9,783 nt of DNA from GWF2-43-63 sp964559205 (lineage in GTDB: Bacteria > Bacteroidota > Bacteroidia > Bacteroidales > DTU049): positions 1-9,783 of the forward strand of contig CAZLHV010000126.1 of assembly GCA_964559205.1 (NCBI GenBank). Reading direction: 5' to 3'. The notes beneath the pieces are model-generated. The model was given only the letters and a program-made list of their open reading frames with translations, was not told where the DNA came from and made no database searches. Of this stretch, positions 1-7,269 are shown piece after piece. A program made the translations under genes and the position numbers. Numbering within the stretch: position 1 is the stretch's first letter; each line of letters starts with the position of its first letter.

Positions 1-821
1 TGGTTCGTTTCGATAAGGATGTGGAAGTGAAAGATATCCGGAGCTCGTTGTTTAAATCATTGGGTGAAACCCCGGAAGTGAAAACTTTTGGTGGAAACAA
101 TCAGGTAAAAATCACCACCAAGTTTCGCATCAACGATAACAATGAACAGACCGACTCTCTTGTAGAAGCTATGGTTTTTGAAGGTGTTAAGCCTTTCTTT
201 GGAACATCCATGACCCTTAAGGAATTCACTTCCGATGATCCCGACAAGGTGCTTGGCCGATTAAGCAGTCAGAAAGTTGGGCCAACCATTGCCGATGACA
301 TCAAGCAATCTGCCATCTACTCCATCATTATCGCTTTACTGTTGGTGTTTATTTATATTGCGATCAGATTTAAGAAATGGACTTATGGATTGGGGGGTGT
401 GATTGCATTATTCCACGACGCCCTGATTACAGTCAGTCTTTTCTCGATTTTCTATGGAATTTTGCCCTTTAACCTTGAGGTCGATCAGACCTTCATTGCA
501 GCTATTTTGACCATCATTGGTTATTCCATCAATGACACCGTGATTATTTTTGACAGAATCCGTGAGTACAAGACCCTTTTCCCAAAAAGGAGTGAGCGGG
601 ATAACGTCAATGGAGCCATCAACTCAACACTTGCCCGTACATTGAATACTGCCGGAACAACTCTTGTGGTTCTCATTGCTATCTTCATGCTGGGTGGCGA
701 AATAATTCGTGGTTTTAGCTTTGCACTCCTCGTGGGTATTGTGGTAGGTACATATTCGTCGGTCTTTGTAGCATCTCCCATTGCTTACGATATCAATAAC
801 AGCGGAAAAAAGAAAGCATAG
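1..821 (+). CDS. secDF: Protein translocase subunit SecDF/SecF, C-terminal part (5' truncated by window edge)
   Basis: This is the SecF portion of the SecDF complex, an inner-membrane, proton-driven accessory of SecYEG that helps pull exported proteins into the periplasm. The reading frame is open to the left edge (first whole codon at base 3, reading VRFDKD), so the GTG at 21 is not the true start. About 272 residues are visible. A short periplasmic part comes first, then a hydrophobic segment (SAIYSIIIALLLVFIYIAI), a second segment containing FHDALITVSLF, a third containing GYSINDTVIIFDRIRE, and two C-terminal segments around TAGTTLVVLIAIFMLGGEIIRG and FALLVGIVVG. The FDALIT-like and SINDTVIIFDRIRE motifs are hallmarks of SecF. 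The protein ends in a short basic tail (GKKKA). In Bacteroidota SecD and SecF are usually fused into one protein of about 1000 residues; that is likely here but the SecD half is outside the window. A terminator follows within 20 bases. Confidence 0.95.
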   Translation, partial: VRFDKDVEVKDIRSSLFKSLGETPEVKTFGGNNQVKITTKFRINDNNEQTDSLVEAMVFEGVKPFFGTSMTLKEFTSDDPDKVLGRLSSQKVGPTIADDIKQSAIYSIIIALLLVFIYIAIRFKKWTYGLGGVIALFHDALITVSLFSIFYGILPFNLEVDQTFIAAILTIIGYSINDTVIIFDRIREYKTLFPKRSERDNVNGAINSTLARTLNTAGTTLVVLIAIFMLGGEIIRGFSFALLVGIVVGTYSSVFVASPIAYDINNSGKKKA

Positions 822-837
822 TTTTTAACTTTTTCCG

Positions 838-874
838 AAAATAGCTCTGCTGAATTCAGTGGAGCTATTTTTTT
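838..874 (+). terminator. Intrinsic terminator after secDF
   Basis: A perfect 10-bp stem pairs AAAATAGCTC (838-847) with GAGCTATTTT (862-871). The enclosed 14 bases contain a smaller CTG-AATT-CAG hairpin (850-859). The 3' arm runs into a T tract ending at 874. It starts 17 bases after the secDF stop codon. Confidence 0.88.
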
Positions 875-946
875 GTATCTCAGCAAGTTGTCTTTTTTCA
901 AGCAAATTTATTTCATGGAAAGTGAAATTTTTGAGACAAATTGGAA

Positions 947-974
947 TTGTATTCATAAGAATTGTTTAATTTAG
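947..974 (+). promoter_or_regulatory. Candidate Bacteroidota-type promoter for the PorE-like gene
   Basis: TTG at 947-949 is followed after 17 bases by TAATTTAG at 967-974, one base away from the Bacteroidota -7 consensus TAnnTTTG. The predicted transcript would start near 981 and have a leader of about 40 bases before the ATG at 1022. The preceding gene has its own terminator, so a promoter is needed in this interval. The assignment rests on motif match only. Confidence 0.4.
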
Positions 975-1021
975 CGACACGAAATATTGTTGCAAGTTCC
1001 TAAAATTGTGTAACTAAGGGT

Positions 1022-3253
1022 ATGAAAAACAGGCTAATACTGATGATAATGGTGGTGACCGCCTTGGCGGCCCTTCCGGTGAAGACCATGGTCGCCCAGA
1101 AGAATTTCACTGCCGAAGCTGATGCTAAGTTTAATCTGCACAAATATTATGATGCGATTGAGCTCTATAAGAAGGCTTACACGAAAGTAAAAAATAAGGT
1201 TGAGAAAAACCGGATCCTTTATCAGATCGGTCATTGCTACTTCCTGATTAATGACATGAAGAATGCTTCGATCAACCTTAAGCGTGTGATCAAGGCCAAT
1301 TATCCCGAAGTTGATGCATACTACATGTACGCTGAAAGCATGAAAATTCAGGGTAAATATGAAGATGCTCTTTTAGCTTTTCAGGACCATAAGCAAAAGT
1401 ATCCTGATGACAAACGTGCAGATATGGGAATGGAGTCATGTAAATTGTCCATCACATGGCTCGACAATCCAACACGCTATACCGTTGAGCCGGACAAGAA
1501 GCTAAATTCGCGTAATGCCGATTTCTGCCCGGCTTATTTCGATAAAAAGTACAAAGCCATTGTGTTCACCACATCACGCGAAGAAGTCAACGGAAGGGGT
1601 TCCGACGCATGGACAGGCCTCCCGTTTACCGATATTTTCGTCACCTCACAGGATAAAAAGGGCAACTACAGCACACCTGTGCCAATTGACGAAGAAGGCA
1701 TTATCAATTCCGAAAGCAATGAAGGAGCCTGTACCTTCAATTCAAAGTTCAATACTATTTACTTCACACGCTGTCGCAAAGAAAAGAAGCGCATTTTAGG
1801 CTGCGAAATCTACACCTCTGAAAAGCAGGGTCGCACCTGGAAAGAACCCGAACTTATTCCGCTTGCAGCCGATTCGTTTTCGGTTGGACACCCTGCTTTA
1901 ACCGACGATGAACTCTCAATGTATTTTGCCGGAGACCTCAATGGAGGCGAAGGTGGCCGCGATATCTGGGTGGTGAAACGCCCCAAAAAGAACAAGCCTT
2001 TCGAAACCCCGGTGAACCTTGGACCAGCCATCAATACACCTGGAGACGAACTATATCCTACGATCCGCGAGGTCGGAGGCCGCACTTTCCTTTATTTCGC
2101 CTCAAACGGACACCTTGGCATGGGAGGCCTCGATATTTACCGCTGCGAGCTTGTCGATGGCAAATGGTCTGAGCCTGTCAATATGAAATCGCCTATCAAT
2201 TCCAGCAGTGACGATTTTCACATCATCTTCAACGATGATCCCAAAATGCTGAAAGAAGCCGATGCGAAGGAAATGGGCTGGTTTACGACCAACCGTAAGG
2301 GCGGAAAAGGAAACGACGATCTTTGGATGTTCAAGCTTCCACCAATTTTATTTACCCTCTCAGGTGTTGTTCGTGACGATAGTACAAAAGCCATTCTTGT
2401 GGGTGCTGAAGTTCGGATTGAAGGTTCCAATGGAACCATTTACACCGACTCAACCGATGCCACCGGAACCTATATGTTTGACAATGTTCAGATTGTTGAA
2501 AACACAACCTATTCAATGGTGGTGACGAAGAAAGATTATTATACTGAAAAAGGAAAAGAAACCACAGTAGGTCTCGAGCAAAGCAAAGACCTTATTCATG
2601 ATTACAATCTGGTTCCGATTCCTAAAAAGCCCATTGTGCTGCCTGATATTCTTTATGATTTCAACAAATGGGATCTTAAGCCACAATATGAAGATAGCCT
2701 TGATGGTTTAGTTCAAATCATGAAGGAGAATCCAACCTTTGTGATCGAGCTGGGTTCACACACCGATATTCGTGGCGATGATGCCTATAATGATTCTCTT
2801 TCGTTCAAACGTGCAAAAAGCTGTGTTGATTACATCATCAGTCAGGGAATTGAACCGGATCGCATTGTACCCAAAGGCTTTGGCGAACGTGTGCCGCGTG
2901 TTCTTGAAAAAGACAAATCAGTCATCTACGAAAAAGATACGTTCCGTTTTGCCAAAGGTTCTGTGATGACCGAGGAGTATATCAACAGTTTGAAAACCAA
3001 AGGCGAGCAGGAAGCCGCTCACCAGCTGAACCGTCGCACCACTTTCCAGATTCTGAGAACGGACTATGTTCCTAAAAAAGACACCAATACTCCGATAAAT
3101 CCGGATATCCAGATTATTAAGCCTGAAGACGATGGCGGAGATGAAGATGGTGGCGACACCGACGGAACCGGAACCAACCCAACACCTGGCAATACTGGGA
3201 CTGGAACTTCGGGAAGCGGAACCACCAAACCAGCAAATGGAGGGGGAAATTGA
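1022..3253 (+). CDS. PorE-like OmpA-family envelope protein (TPR, beta-propeller, CarboxypepD_reg-like, OmpA)
   Basis: This 743-aa exported protein probably tethers an outer-membrane or periplasmic assembly to peptidoglycan. Residues 1-26 look like a signal peptide (hydrophobic LILMIMVVTALAALPV, then MVAQ); there is no lipobox cysteine. Residues 28-145 form TPR-like helices. Residues 165-437 contain PD40/WD40-like propeller blades with repeated GGxDIW/GGLDIY motifs. Residues 441-532 resemble a CarboxypepD_reg fold (LSGVVRDDSTKAILVGAEV). Residues 540-678 are an OmpA C-terminal domain. D582 (SHTD) and R597 (LSFKRA) have the 15-residue spacing of the peptidoglycan-binding Asp/Arg pair known in OmpA. 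Between the KGFGE motif and NRRTTF there is an insertion of about 45 residues. Residues 704-743 are a low-complexity Asp/Gly then Gly/Thr/Ser/Pro tail. This domain order is that of PorE of the type IX secretion system, but generic Bacteroidota OmpA proteins share it and no porP/sprF-like neighbour is visible. The family is certain; the PorE role is inferred. The gene appears to be monocistronic. Confidence 0.9.
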   Translation: MKNRLILMIMVVTALAALPVKTMVAQKNFTAEADAKFNLHKYYDAIELYKKAYTKVKNKVEKNRILYQIGHCYFLINDMKNASINLKRVIKANYPEVDAYYMYAESMKIQGKYEDALLAFQDHKQKYPDDKRADMGMESCKLSITWLDNPTRYTVEPDKKLNSRNADFCPAYFDKKYKAIVFTTSREEVNGRGSDAWTGLPFTDIFVTSQDKKGNYSTPVPIDEEGIINSESNEGACTFNSKFNTIYFTRCRKEKKRILGCEIYTSEKQGRTWKEPELIPLAADSFSVGHPALTDDELSMYFAGDLNGGEGGRDIWVVKRPKKNKPFETPVNLGPAINTPGDELYPTIREVGGRTFLYFASNGHLGMGGLDIYRCELVDGKWSEPVNMKSPINSSSDDFHIIFNDDPKMLKEADAKEMGWFTTNRKGGKGNDDLWMFKLPPILFTLSGVVRDDSTKAILVGAEVRIEGSNGTIYTDSTDATGTYMFDNVQIVENTTYSMVVTKKDYYTEKGKETTVGLEQSKDLIHDYNLVPIPKKPIVLPDILYDFNKWDLKPQYEDSLDGLVQIMKENPTFVIELGSHTDIRGDDAYNDSLSFKRAKSCVDYIISQGIEPDRIVPKGFGERVPRVLEKDKSVIYEKDTFRFAKGSVMTEEYINSLKTKGEQEAAHQLNRRTTFQILRTDYVPKKDTNTPINPDIQIIKPEDDGGDEDGGDTDGTGTNPTPGNTGTGTSGSGTTKPANGGGN
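3131..3250 (+). repeat. Low-complexity Asp/Gly/Thr-rich C-terminal tail of the PorE-like protein
   Basis: Residues 704-743 begin with acidic GGDEDGGDTDG units and continue with Thr/Gly/Ser/Pro runs (GTGTSGSGTTKP). The tail lies outside the OmpA fold and is probably disordered. It is a coding low-complexity stretch made of GGA/GGC, GAC and ACC-type codons, not an exact DNA repeat. Confidence 0.75.
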
Positions 3254-3284
3254 TGAGTCTTTCATGCTCCTGTTTCGATTTGAG

Positions 3285-3314
3285 TTGCGCATTTATTAGG
3301 CATTATTAGTTTCA
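3285..3314 (+). promoter_or_regulatory. Weak candidate promoter for the purM operon
   Basis: TTG at 3285-3287, a 19-base spacer, then TAGTTTCA at 3307-3314 resembles TTG/TAnnTTTG with two mismatches in the second element. If used, transcription would begin near 3321, just before the 3327-3358 hairpin, which would then form the start of the purM leader. Motif evidence only. The operon could instead be transcribed by read-through from upstream. Confidence 0.22.
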
Positions 3315-3326
3315 TTGCGAATGAAC

Positions 3327-3359
3327 AAAAGCATTCTCCTTTTCAGGAGGATGCTTTTT
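3327..3359 (+). terminator. Strong hairpin with T tract between the PorE-like gene and purM
   Basis: A 14-bp stem pairs 3327-3340 (AAAAGCATTCTCCT) with 3345-3358 (AGGAGGATGCTTTT), with one G-T wobble and a 4-base loop (TTTC). The stem ends in five T residues (3355-3359). This fits an intrinsic terminator for the gene ending at 3253. It ends only 14 bases before the purM ATG, so it may also act in the purM leader. A smaller perfect hairpin, TTCATT-GCG-AATGAA, lies just upstream at 3311-3325. Confidence 0.8.
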
Positions 3360-3372
3360 AATTTTGAATACC

Positions 3373-4533
3373 ATGACCGACGACAAGTATCTTAACAGAG
3401 GTGTTTCTTCAGGAAAGGAAGAGGTGCACCGTGCTGCAAACAAACTTGGAAAAGGAGCTTTCCCTAGGGCTTTCTGCCGTACCGAGCAGGATCCGGAAAA
3501 CCCGGAGAGATTAATGGTGCTGCATGCCGACGGAGCAGGAACCAAAAGCGCACTGGCCTATGCATATTGGAAGCAAACTGGAGATTTAAGCGTTTGGAAC
3601 GGCATTGCCACCGATGCCATGGTGATGAATACCGACGACATGCTGTGTGTGGGCGTTGATAAGGATTTTTACATTTCTTCGACCATAGGTCGTAATAAAA
3701 GCGTTATTTCGGGCGAGGTTATAGAAGCACTCATAGAAGGGAACATCAGATTTCGTGAGAAAATGGCCCGTTATGGTATCAACATTGTACTTGCAGGTGG
3801 AGAAACCGCCGATGTAGGAGATCTTGTACGCACAATAATTGTCGACGCAACTGCACTAGGTTTTGTAAGAAAAGACCGATTCGTTAGCAACAATGATATT
3901 AGGCCGGGTGATGTGGTGATAGGACTTGCTTCGTTTGGACAATGTGAGTGGGAGGATACCTACAATGGCGGCATGGGCAGCAATGGCTTGACTTCTGCCC
4001 GCCACGACATTTTTGGGCAACAGGTGGGTTTGACATTCCCCGAGACTTTCGACCCTGCAATTGAAGCCTTTGCATATCTTGGCAGATATGGATTAACCCA
4101 GCCATCGCCGATCTCAGGTGTCGATATGGGGAAGCTGGTTCTCAGCCCCACCCGAACTTACTTGCCGTATATGAAAAAAGTTTTTAATTCGGGCAACGAA
4201 GTTCATGGATTGGTACATTGCACTGGGGGCGGGCAGTTTAAAACCATTAAATTCATCGAGAAAATGAAGGTGGTGAAGGACAACATGTTTCCAGTTCCTC
4301 CATTGTTTGAGCTTATCATGGAGTCGGGCACTTCGCCCGAAGAAATGTACAGAACCTTCAATATGGGGCACCGTCTTGAAATTTTCACCAGCCTTGCCTG
4401 TGCCTCTGAATTGATTTCAATGGCAACAGATATGGGCATTGATGCTCGGATTATTGGTCATTGCGAGCCTGATACTGTTCGAAAAATTGAGTTGAAAACC
4501 CCTTGGGGAACCTTTACTAAAGAAGAGGAATAA
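3373..4533 (+). CDS. purM: Phosphoribosylformylglycinamidine cyclo-ligase (AIR synthetase), Bacteroidota long form
   Basis: PurM catalyses the ATP-dependent ring closure of FGAM to AIR, the fifth step of de novo purine synthesis in the cytoplasm. I start it at ATG 3373 (386 aa, MTDDKYLNRG). A TTG three codons upstream (3364) stays open, but it lies almost against the hairpin and is the poorer start. Family motifs in order: HADGAGTK (51-58; DGVGTK in E. coli), GGETAD (142-147; GGETAE), PGDVVIGLASFG (178-189), SNGLTSAR (203-210; SNGYSLVR), LSPTRTY (257-263; LAPTRIY), HCTGGG (282-287; HLTGGG) and EMYRTFNMGHR (324-334). It is longer than the roughly 345-aa E. coli enzyme, and the usual GVG after FN(C/M) reads GHR. 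I believe both are features of the Bacteroidota form, from memory. First gene of a tight cluster; no clear ribosome binding site, only AT-rich sequence. A related AIR-synthase-fold protein is the alternative. Confidence 0.88.
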   Translation: MTDDKYLNRGVSSGKEEVHRAANKLGKGAFPRAFCRTEQDPENPERLMVLHADGAGTKSALAYAYWKQTGDLSVWNGIATDAMVMNTDDMLCVGVDKDFYISSTIGRNKSVISGEVIEALIEGNIRFREKMARYGINIVLAGGETADVGDLVRTIIVDATALGFVRKDRFVSNNDIRPGDVVIGLASFGQCEWEDTYNGGMGSNGLTSARHDIFGQQVGLTFPETFDPAIEAFAYLGRYGLTQPSPISGVDMGKLVLSPTRTYLPYMKKVFNSGNEVHGLVHCTGGGQFKTIKFIEKMKVVKDNMFPVPPLFELIMESGTSPEEMYRTFNMGHRLEIFTSLACASELISMATDMGIDARIIGHCEPDTVRKIELKTPWGTFTKEEE

Positions 4534-4534
4534 T

Positions 4535-5614
4535 ATGGGACTGTTGGAAAAATTGAAGGAAGTACATGATAAATGGGTGGATATTGGAGAGCAACTTACC
4601 CAACCCGATATCATTTCCGATATGAAACGCTATGTAGCATTAAACAAGGAATACAAGGAGCTTCAGTCGGTTTCAGAGGCGTTTTTGAAGTATTCCAATG
4701 TGCTTTCCAACATCGAAAACGCCAAGTCCATTTTGCAGAATGAAAAGGATGAAGAATTCAGAGAAATGGCCAAAAGTGAACTCGATGAACTGATACAAGA
4801 GCGCGAGAAAATGGAAGAAGACATTAAGTTGCTGCTTTTACCTTCTGATCCACAGGACAGGAAAAATGCCATCCTCGAGATAAGGGCGGGAACCGGAGGT
4901 GATGAAGCATCGATTTTTGCCGGAGACCTGTTCAGAATGTATACCCGTTATGCTGAGAATATGAGATGGAAATGGGAGGTGGTCGATTTTACTGAAGGTA
5001 CCATGGGTGGATACAAGGAAATCATACTCAATGTCCATGGTGACAGCGCTTATGGTACACTCAAATTTGAGTCGGGAGTTCACCGTGTGCAAAGGGTGCC
5101 TGAAACCGAAGCTCAAGGACGCATACACACCTCTGCCGCCTCGGTGGTTGTGCTTCCCGAAGCCGATGAGGTTGATGTGGAAGTGAAAGAAAGTGACATC
5201 AGGAAGGATACTTTTTGTTCCTCTGGTGCCGGCGGGCAATCGGTAAACACCACCTATTCCGCTGTGAGATTAACGCATATTCCAACGGGAATTGTGGTGT
5301 CATGCCAGGACGAACGCAGCCAGATCAAGAATTATGATAAGGCATTGAAGGTATTGCGCAGCCGGATTTTCGAGATCGAGTACAAGAAATATCTCGATGG
5401 AATCGCCAGTCAGCGAAAGACCATGGTTTCAACCGGTGACCGATCGGCAAAAATCAGGACTTATAACTATCCGCAAAGCCGGGTTACCGATCACAGGATA
5501 GGATTGACCAGCTACAACCTGCCCTCGGTAATGAACGGCGAGATTCAGTCCTTTATTGATGCGCTCCAGATTGCTGAGAACACTGAAAGATTGAAGGAAG
5601 GCGTAAATATTTAA
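4535..5614 (+). CDS. prfA: Peptide chain release factor 1
   Basis: RF1 recognises UAA and UAG in the ribosomal A site and triggers hydrolysis of peptidyl-tRNA. The 359-aa length is typical. Residues 1-110 form the helical N-terminal domain, rich in Glu/Lys. Residues 115-128 (EIRAGTGGDEASIF) match the conserved RF signature. The catalytic GGQ is at 233-235 within SSGAGGQSVNTTYSAVRLTH. The codon-reading tripeptide is P-E-T at 189-191 within RVPETEAQGRIHTS, which fits the PxT of RF1 and not the SPF of RF2. The start ATG is one base after the purM stop and is preceded by AGAGGAA, a purine-rich stretch overlapping the purM stop, which suggests translational coupling. pyrF follows after 10 bases. 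Confidence 0.97.
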   Translation: MGLLEKLKEVHDKWVDIGEQLTQPDIISDMKRYVALNKEYKELQSVSEAFLKYSNVLSNIENAKSILQNEKDEEFREMAKSELDELIQEREKMEEDIKLLLLPSDPQDRKNAILEIRAGTGGDEASIFAGDLFRMYTRYAENMRWKWEVVDFTEGTMGGYKEIILNVHGDSAYGTLKFESGVHRVQRVPETEAQGRIHTSAASVVVLPEADEVDVEVKESDIRKDTFCSSGAGGQSVNTTYSAVRLTHIPTGIVVSCQDERSQIKNYDKALKVLRSRIFEIEYKKYLDGIASQRKTMVSTGDRSAKIRTYNYPQSRVTDHRIGLTSYNLPSVMNGEIQSFIDALQIAENTERLKEGVNI

Positions 5615-5624
5615 ATCGGAAGAC

Positions 5625-6464
5625 ATGAATAAAACCCAGTTGACAGAACTTGTGTTCAAAAAGAAGTCAGTGTTATGTATTGGCCTTGATTCTGAACTGT
5701 CGAAAATTCCTGCATTTTTACGGGAAAACAAATCAGTAGGTGATGCAATATTTGAGTTCAACAAAGCTATTATTGACGCTACTCTGCCTTATGCGGTAGC
5801 CTATAAGCCCAATCTTGCTTTTTACGAAGCACTCGGGATAGAAGGAATGTCCGCCTTGTATAAAACGGTAGAATACATTAGATCGACCGATGATCCGGTA
5901 TTTCTCATTGCCGACGCCAAACGAGCCGATATTGGAAATACATCGCGGCTGTATGCTTCAGCATTTTTTGGAAATCAAAATCAAACTGAGGGTTTCGATG
6001 CTGTAACAGTAGCTCCATATATGGGAGTGGATTCGGTGAGCCCTTTTTTGTCGTTTGACGGAAAATGGGCCATTGTACTTGCACTGACATCAAACCCTGG
6101 GGCCGATGATTTTCAAATGCAGCACTTAGAAAGTGAGCTGCTTTTTGAACGTGTGCTTCGCACCTCGGCAGGTTGGGGCAACGATGGCAATATGATGTTT
6201 GTGGTGGGGGCAACCAGAGCCGACATGCTCAGACGTGTCCGCCAGATCGTGCCCGATCACTTTTTGCTTATCCCGGGAGTTGGTGCTCAGGGCGGTGATT
6301 TGAACGAAGTGTTGAAAAATGGTTGGAATAATTCAGGCGGATTGTTGGTAAATGCATCCAGATCGATTATATTTGCATCTCAGGATTCGGATTTTGCAGA
6401 GGCAGCTGCTGCCGAAGCCGGGAAAATGCAGGCCGAAATGGCTGCATTTATTAACCAAATTTGA
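5625..6464 (+). CDS. pyrF: Orotidine 5'-phosphate decarboxylase, type 2
   Basis: PyrF decarboxylates OMP to UMP, the last step of de novo pyrimidine synthesis. The 279-aa length and sequence fit the longer type-2 subfamily rather than the roughly 240-aa E. coli type. Visible motifs: LCIGLDSELSKIP (17-29), AYKPNLAFYEALG (59-71), and the catalytic core IADAKRADIGNT (95-106) with the D97-K99-D102 set. Phosphate- and barrel-forming strands follow: VTVAPYMGVD (127-136), LALTSNPG (152-159), IPGVGAQGGD (216-225) and VNASRSIIF (242-250). The ATG at 5625 is preceded by GGAAG about six bases upstream, a usable ribosome binding site. The gene sits 10 bases after prfA and 4 bases before the MORN-like gene, so it is probably co-transcribed with both. 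Confidence 0.96.
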   Translation: MNKTQLTELVFKKKSVLCIGLDSELSKIPAFLRENKSVGDAIFEFNKAIIDATLPYAVAYKPNLAFYEALGIEGMSALYKTVEYIRSTDDPVFLIADAKRADIGNTSRLYASAFFGNQNQTEGFDAVTVAPYMGVDSVSPFLSFDGKWAIVLALTSNPGADDFQMQHLESELLFERVLRTSAGWGNDGNMMFVVGATRADMLRRVRQIVPDHFLLIPGVGAQGGDLNEVLKNGWNNSGGLLVNASRSIIFASQDSDFAEAAAAEAGKMQAEMAAFINQI

Positions 6465-6468
6465 GATT

Positions 6469-7197
6469 ATGCGTGTCGCTTTTTTTCTCACGGTGGCTCT
6501 GCTCGCAGGGCAAATCATGGCTCAGGGCGATGACTGGTTCGATAATGTAGATAACATTACCGATAATGTGGAAGAGCCCATGCTTTACTACGAGCATTTT
6601 AATGCTTTCACCGAGGGCGATTCGGTGCGGAAATGCAATAAAAAGCCCTGCAATGGTCTGATTAAAGACTATTATGAAAATGGAGCACTAAAACACAAGG
6701 CATTTTATCAGAACGGACGTATTACCAACGGGTACGAGAATTATTATGATAACGAACAGGTCGAACGGAAATTCGTGCTGATCAATTCCGGTAGCGCCGA
6801 ACTAACCGTGTACTACAAGGATGGAACCATGCGTTCAAAAGTGGAATATCGGAAAAAGAACGCGATCAAGTGGATTGATTACTATCCCAACGGCAATCTG
6901 GAGTTTATCGAAGAGTATGACAACAACATGGAGTATTATATCAAGTACAACTTTTACTTCATGAATGGAAAACCTCAAAGCCTTCTGGAAATTGTCGACA
7001 AAGACAAGCGCATCTATACTTCGAAAGTGTATTATAAAAACGGACAGCTGAAAGAAGAAGGGCTGCGTCAACTCAATGCATCTCTGGGCGATTATGTGCG
7101 AATTGGGGAATGGAAATTCTATGACGATCAGGGGAATTTGACGAGTACCCAAGATTTCTACAAAGGCGAGGAGATTGAGGAAGAAGAGGAAGAATAA
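6469..7197 (+). CDS. Exported MORN-like repeat protein, function unknown
   Basis: I start this 242-aa protein at ATG 6469, four bases after the pyrF stop. The frame is open further upstream inside pyrF, but only this start gives a signal peptide (MRVAFFLTVALLAGQIMAQG, cleavage probably after IMA). No lipobox cysteine is present, so the product should be periplasmic or secreted. Residues 62-230 hold about seven degenerate units of the pattern (Y/W)xxYYxNGxLxxxxxY: DYYENGALKHKAFY, YYDNEQVERKF, VYYKDGTMRSKVEY, DYYPNGNLEFIEEY, FYFMNGKPQSLLEI, VYYKNGQLKEEG and KFYDDQGNLTSTQDF. These resemble MORN variant repeats also seen in YwqK-type proteins. C56 and C61 could form a disulfide. The protein ends in an acidic run (EEIEEEEEE). 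It is the last gene of the purM-prfA-pyrF cluster and is followed by a terminator. The repeats suggest a beta-hairpin binding or scaffold surface, but no specific function can be assigned. Confidence 0.85.
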   Translation: MRVAFFLTVALLAGQIMAQGDDWFDNVDNITDNVEEPMLYYEHFNAFTEGDSVRKCNKKPCNGLIKDYYENGALKHKAFYQNGRITNGYENYYDNEQVERKFVLINSGSAELTVYYKDGTMRSKVEYRKKNAIKWIDYYPNGNLEFIEEYDNNMEYYIKYNFYFMNGKPQSLLEIVDKDKRIYTSKVYYKNGQLKEEGLRQLNASLGDYVRIGEWKFYDDQGNLTSTQDFYKGEEIEEEEEE

Positions 7198-7233
7198 TAG
7201 ATTTGCTTCCTGTAGAAGAAGTTTCGATTGAAA

Positions 7234-7267
7234 AAAGCCCGAAGTGAATTGCTCCGGGCTTTCTTTT
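7234..7267. terminator. Bidirectional-looking terminator between the pyrF operon and gyrB
   Basis: AAAGCCCG (7234-7241) pairs perfectly with CGGGCTTT (7255-7262) around a 13-base loop. On the + strand the stem runs into TTTCTTTTA. On the - strand it runs into six T residues (complement of 7231-7236). It can therefore end both the operon, 37 bases after its stop codon, and any gyrB transcript arriving from the right. Confidence 0.8.
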
Positions 7268-7269
7268 AT

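Noticed and set aside
2918..3292. 124-codon frame on the - strand across the 3' end of the PorE-like gene
   Set aside because: It lies antisense to a well-supported coding region, over the low-complexity tail, and shows no recognisable motif or signal.
3364..3372. TTG start for purM three codons upstream of the ATG
   Set aside because: It sits 5 bases after the terminator T tract, adds only three residues and is a rarer start codon than the ATG at 3373.
4838..5239. 133-codon frame on the - strand inside prfA
   Set aside because: It is antisense to the conserved RF1 core including the region up to GGQ; the strong family match of prfA explains the open frame.
6352..6468. Longer N-terminal form of the MORN-like protein starting inside pyrF
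   Set aside because: The extra 39 residues overlap the pyrF coding end in another frame, and the internal ATG at 6469 yields a clean signal peptide four bases after the pyrF stop.
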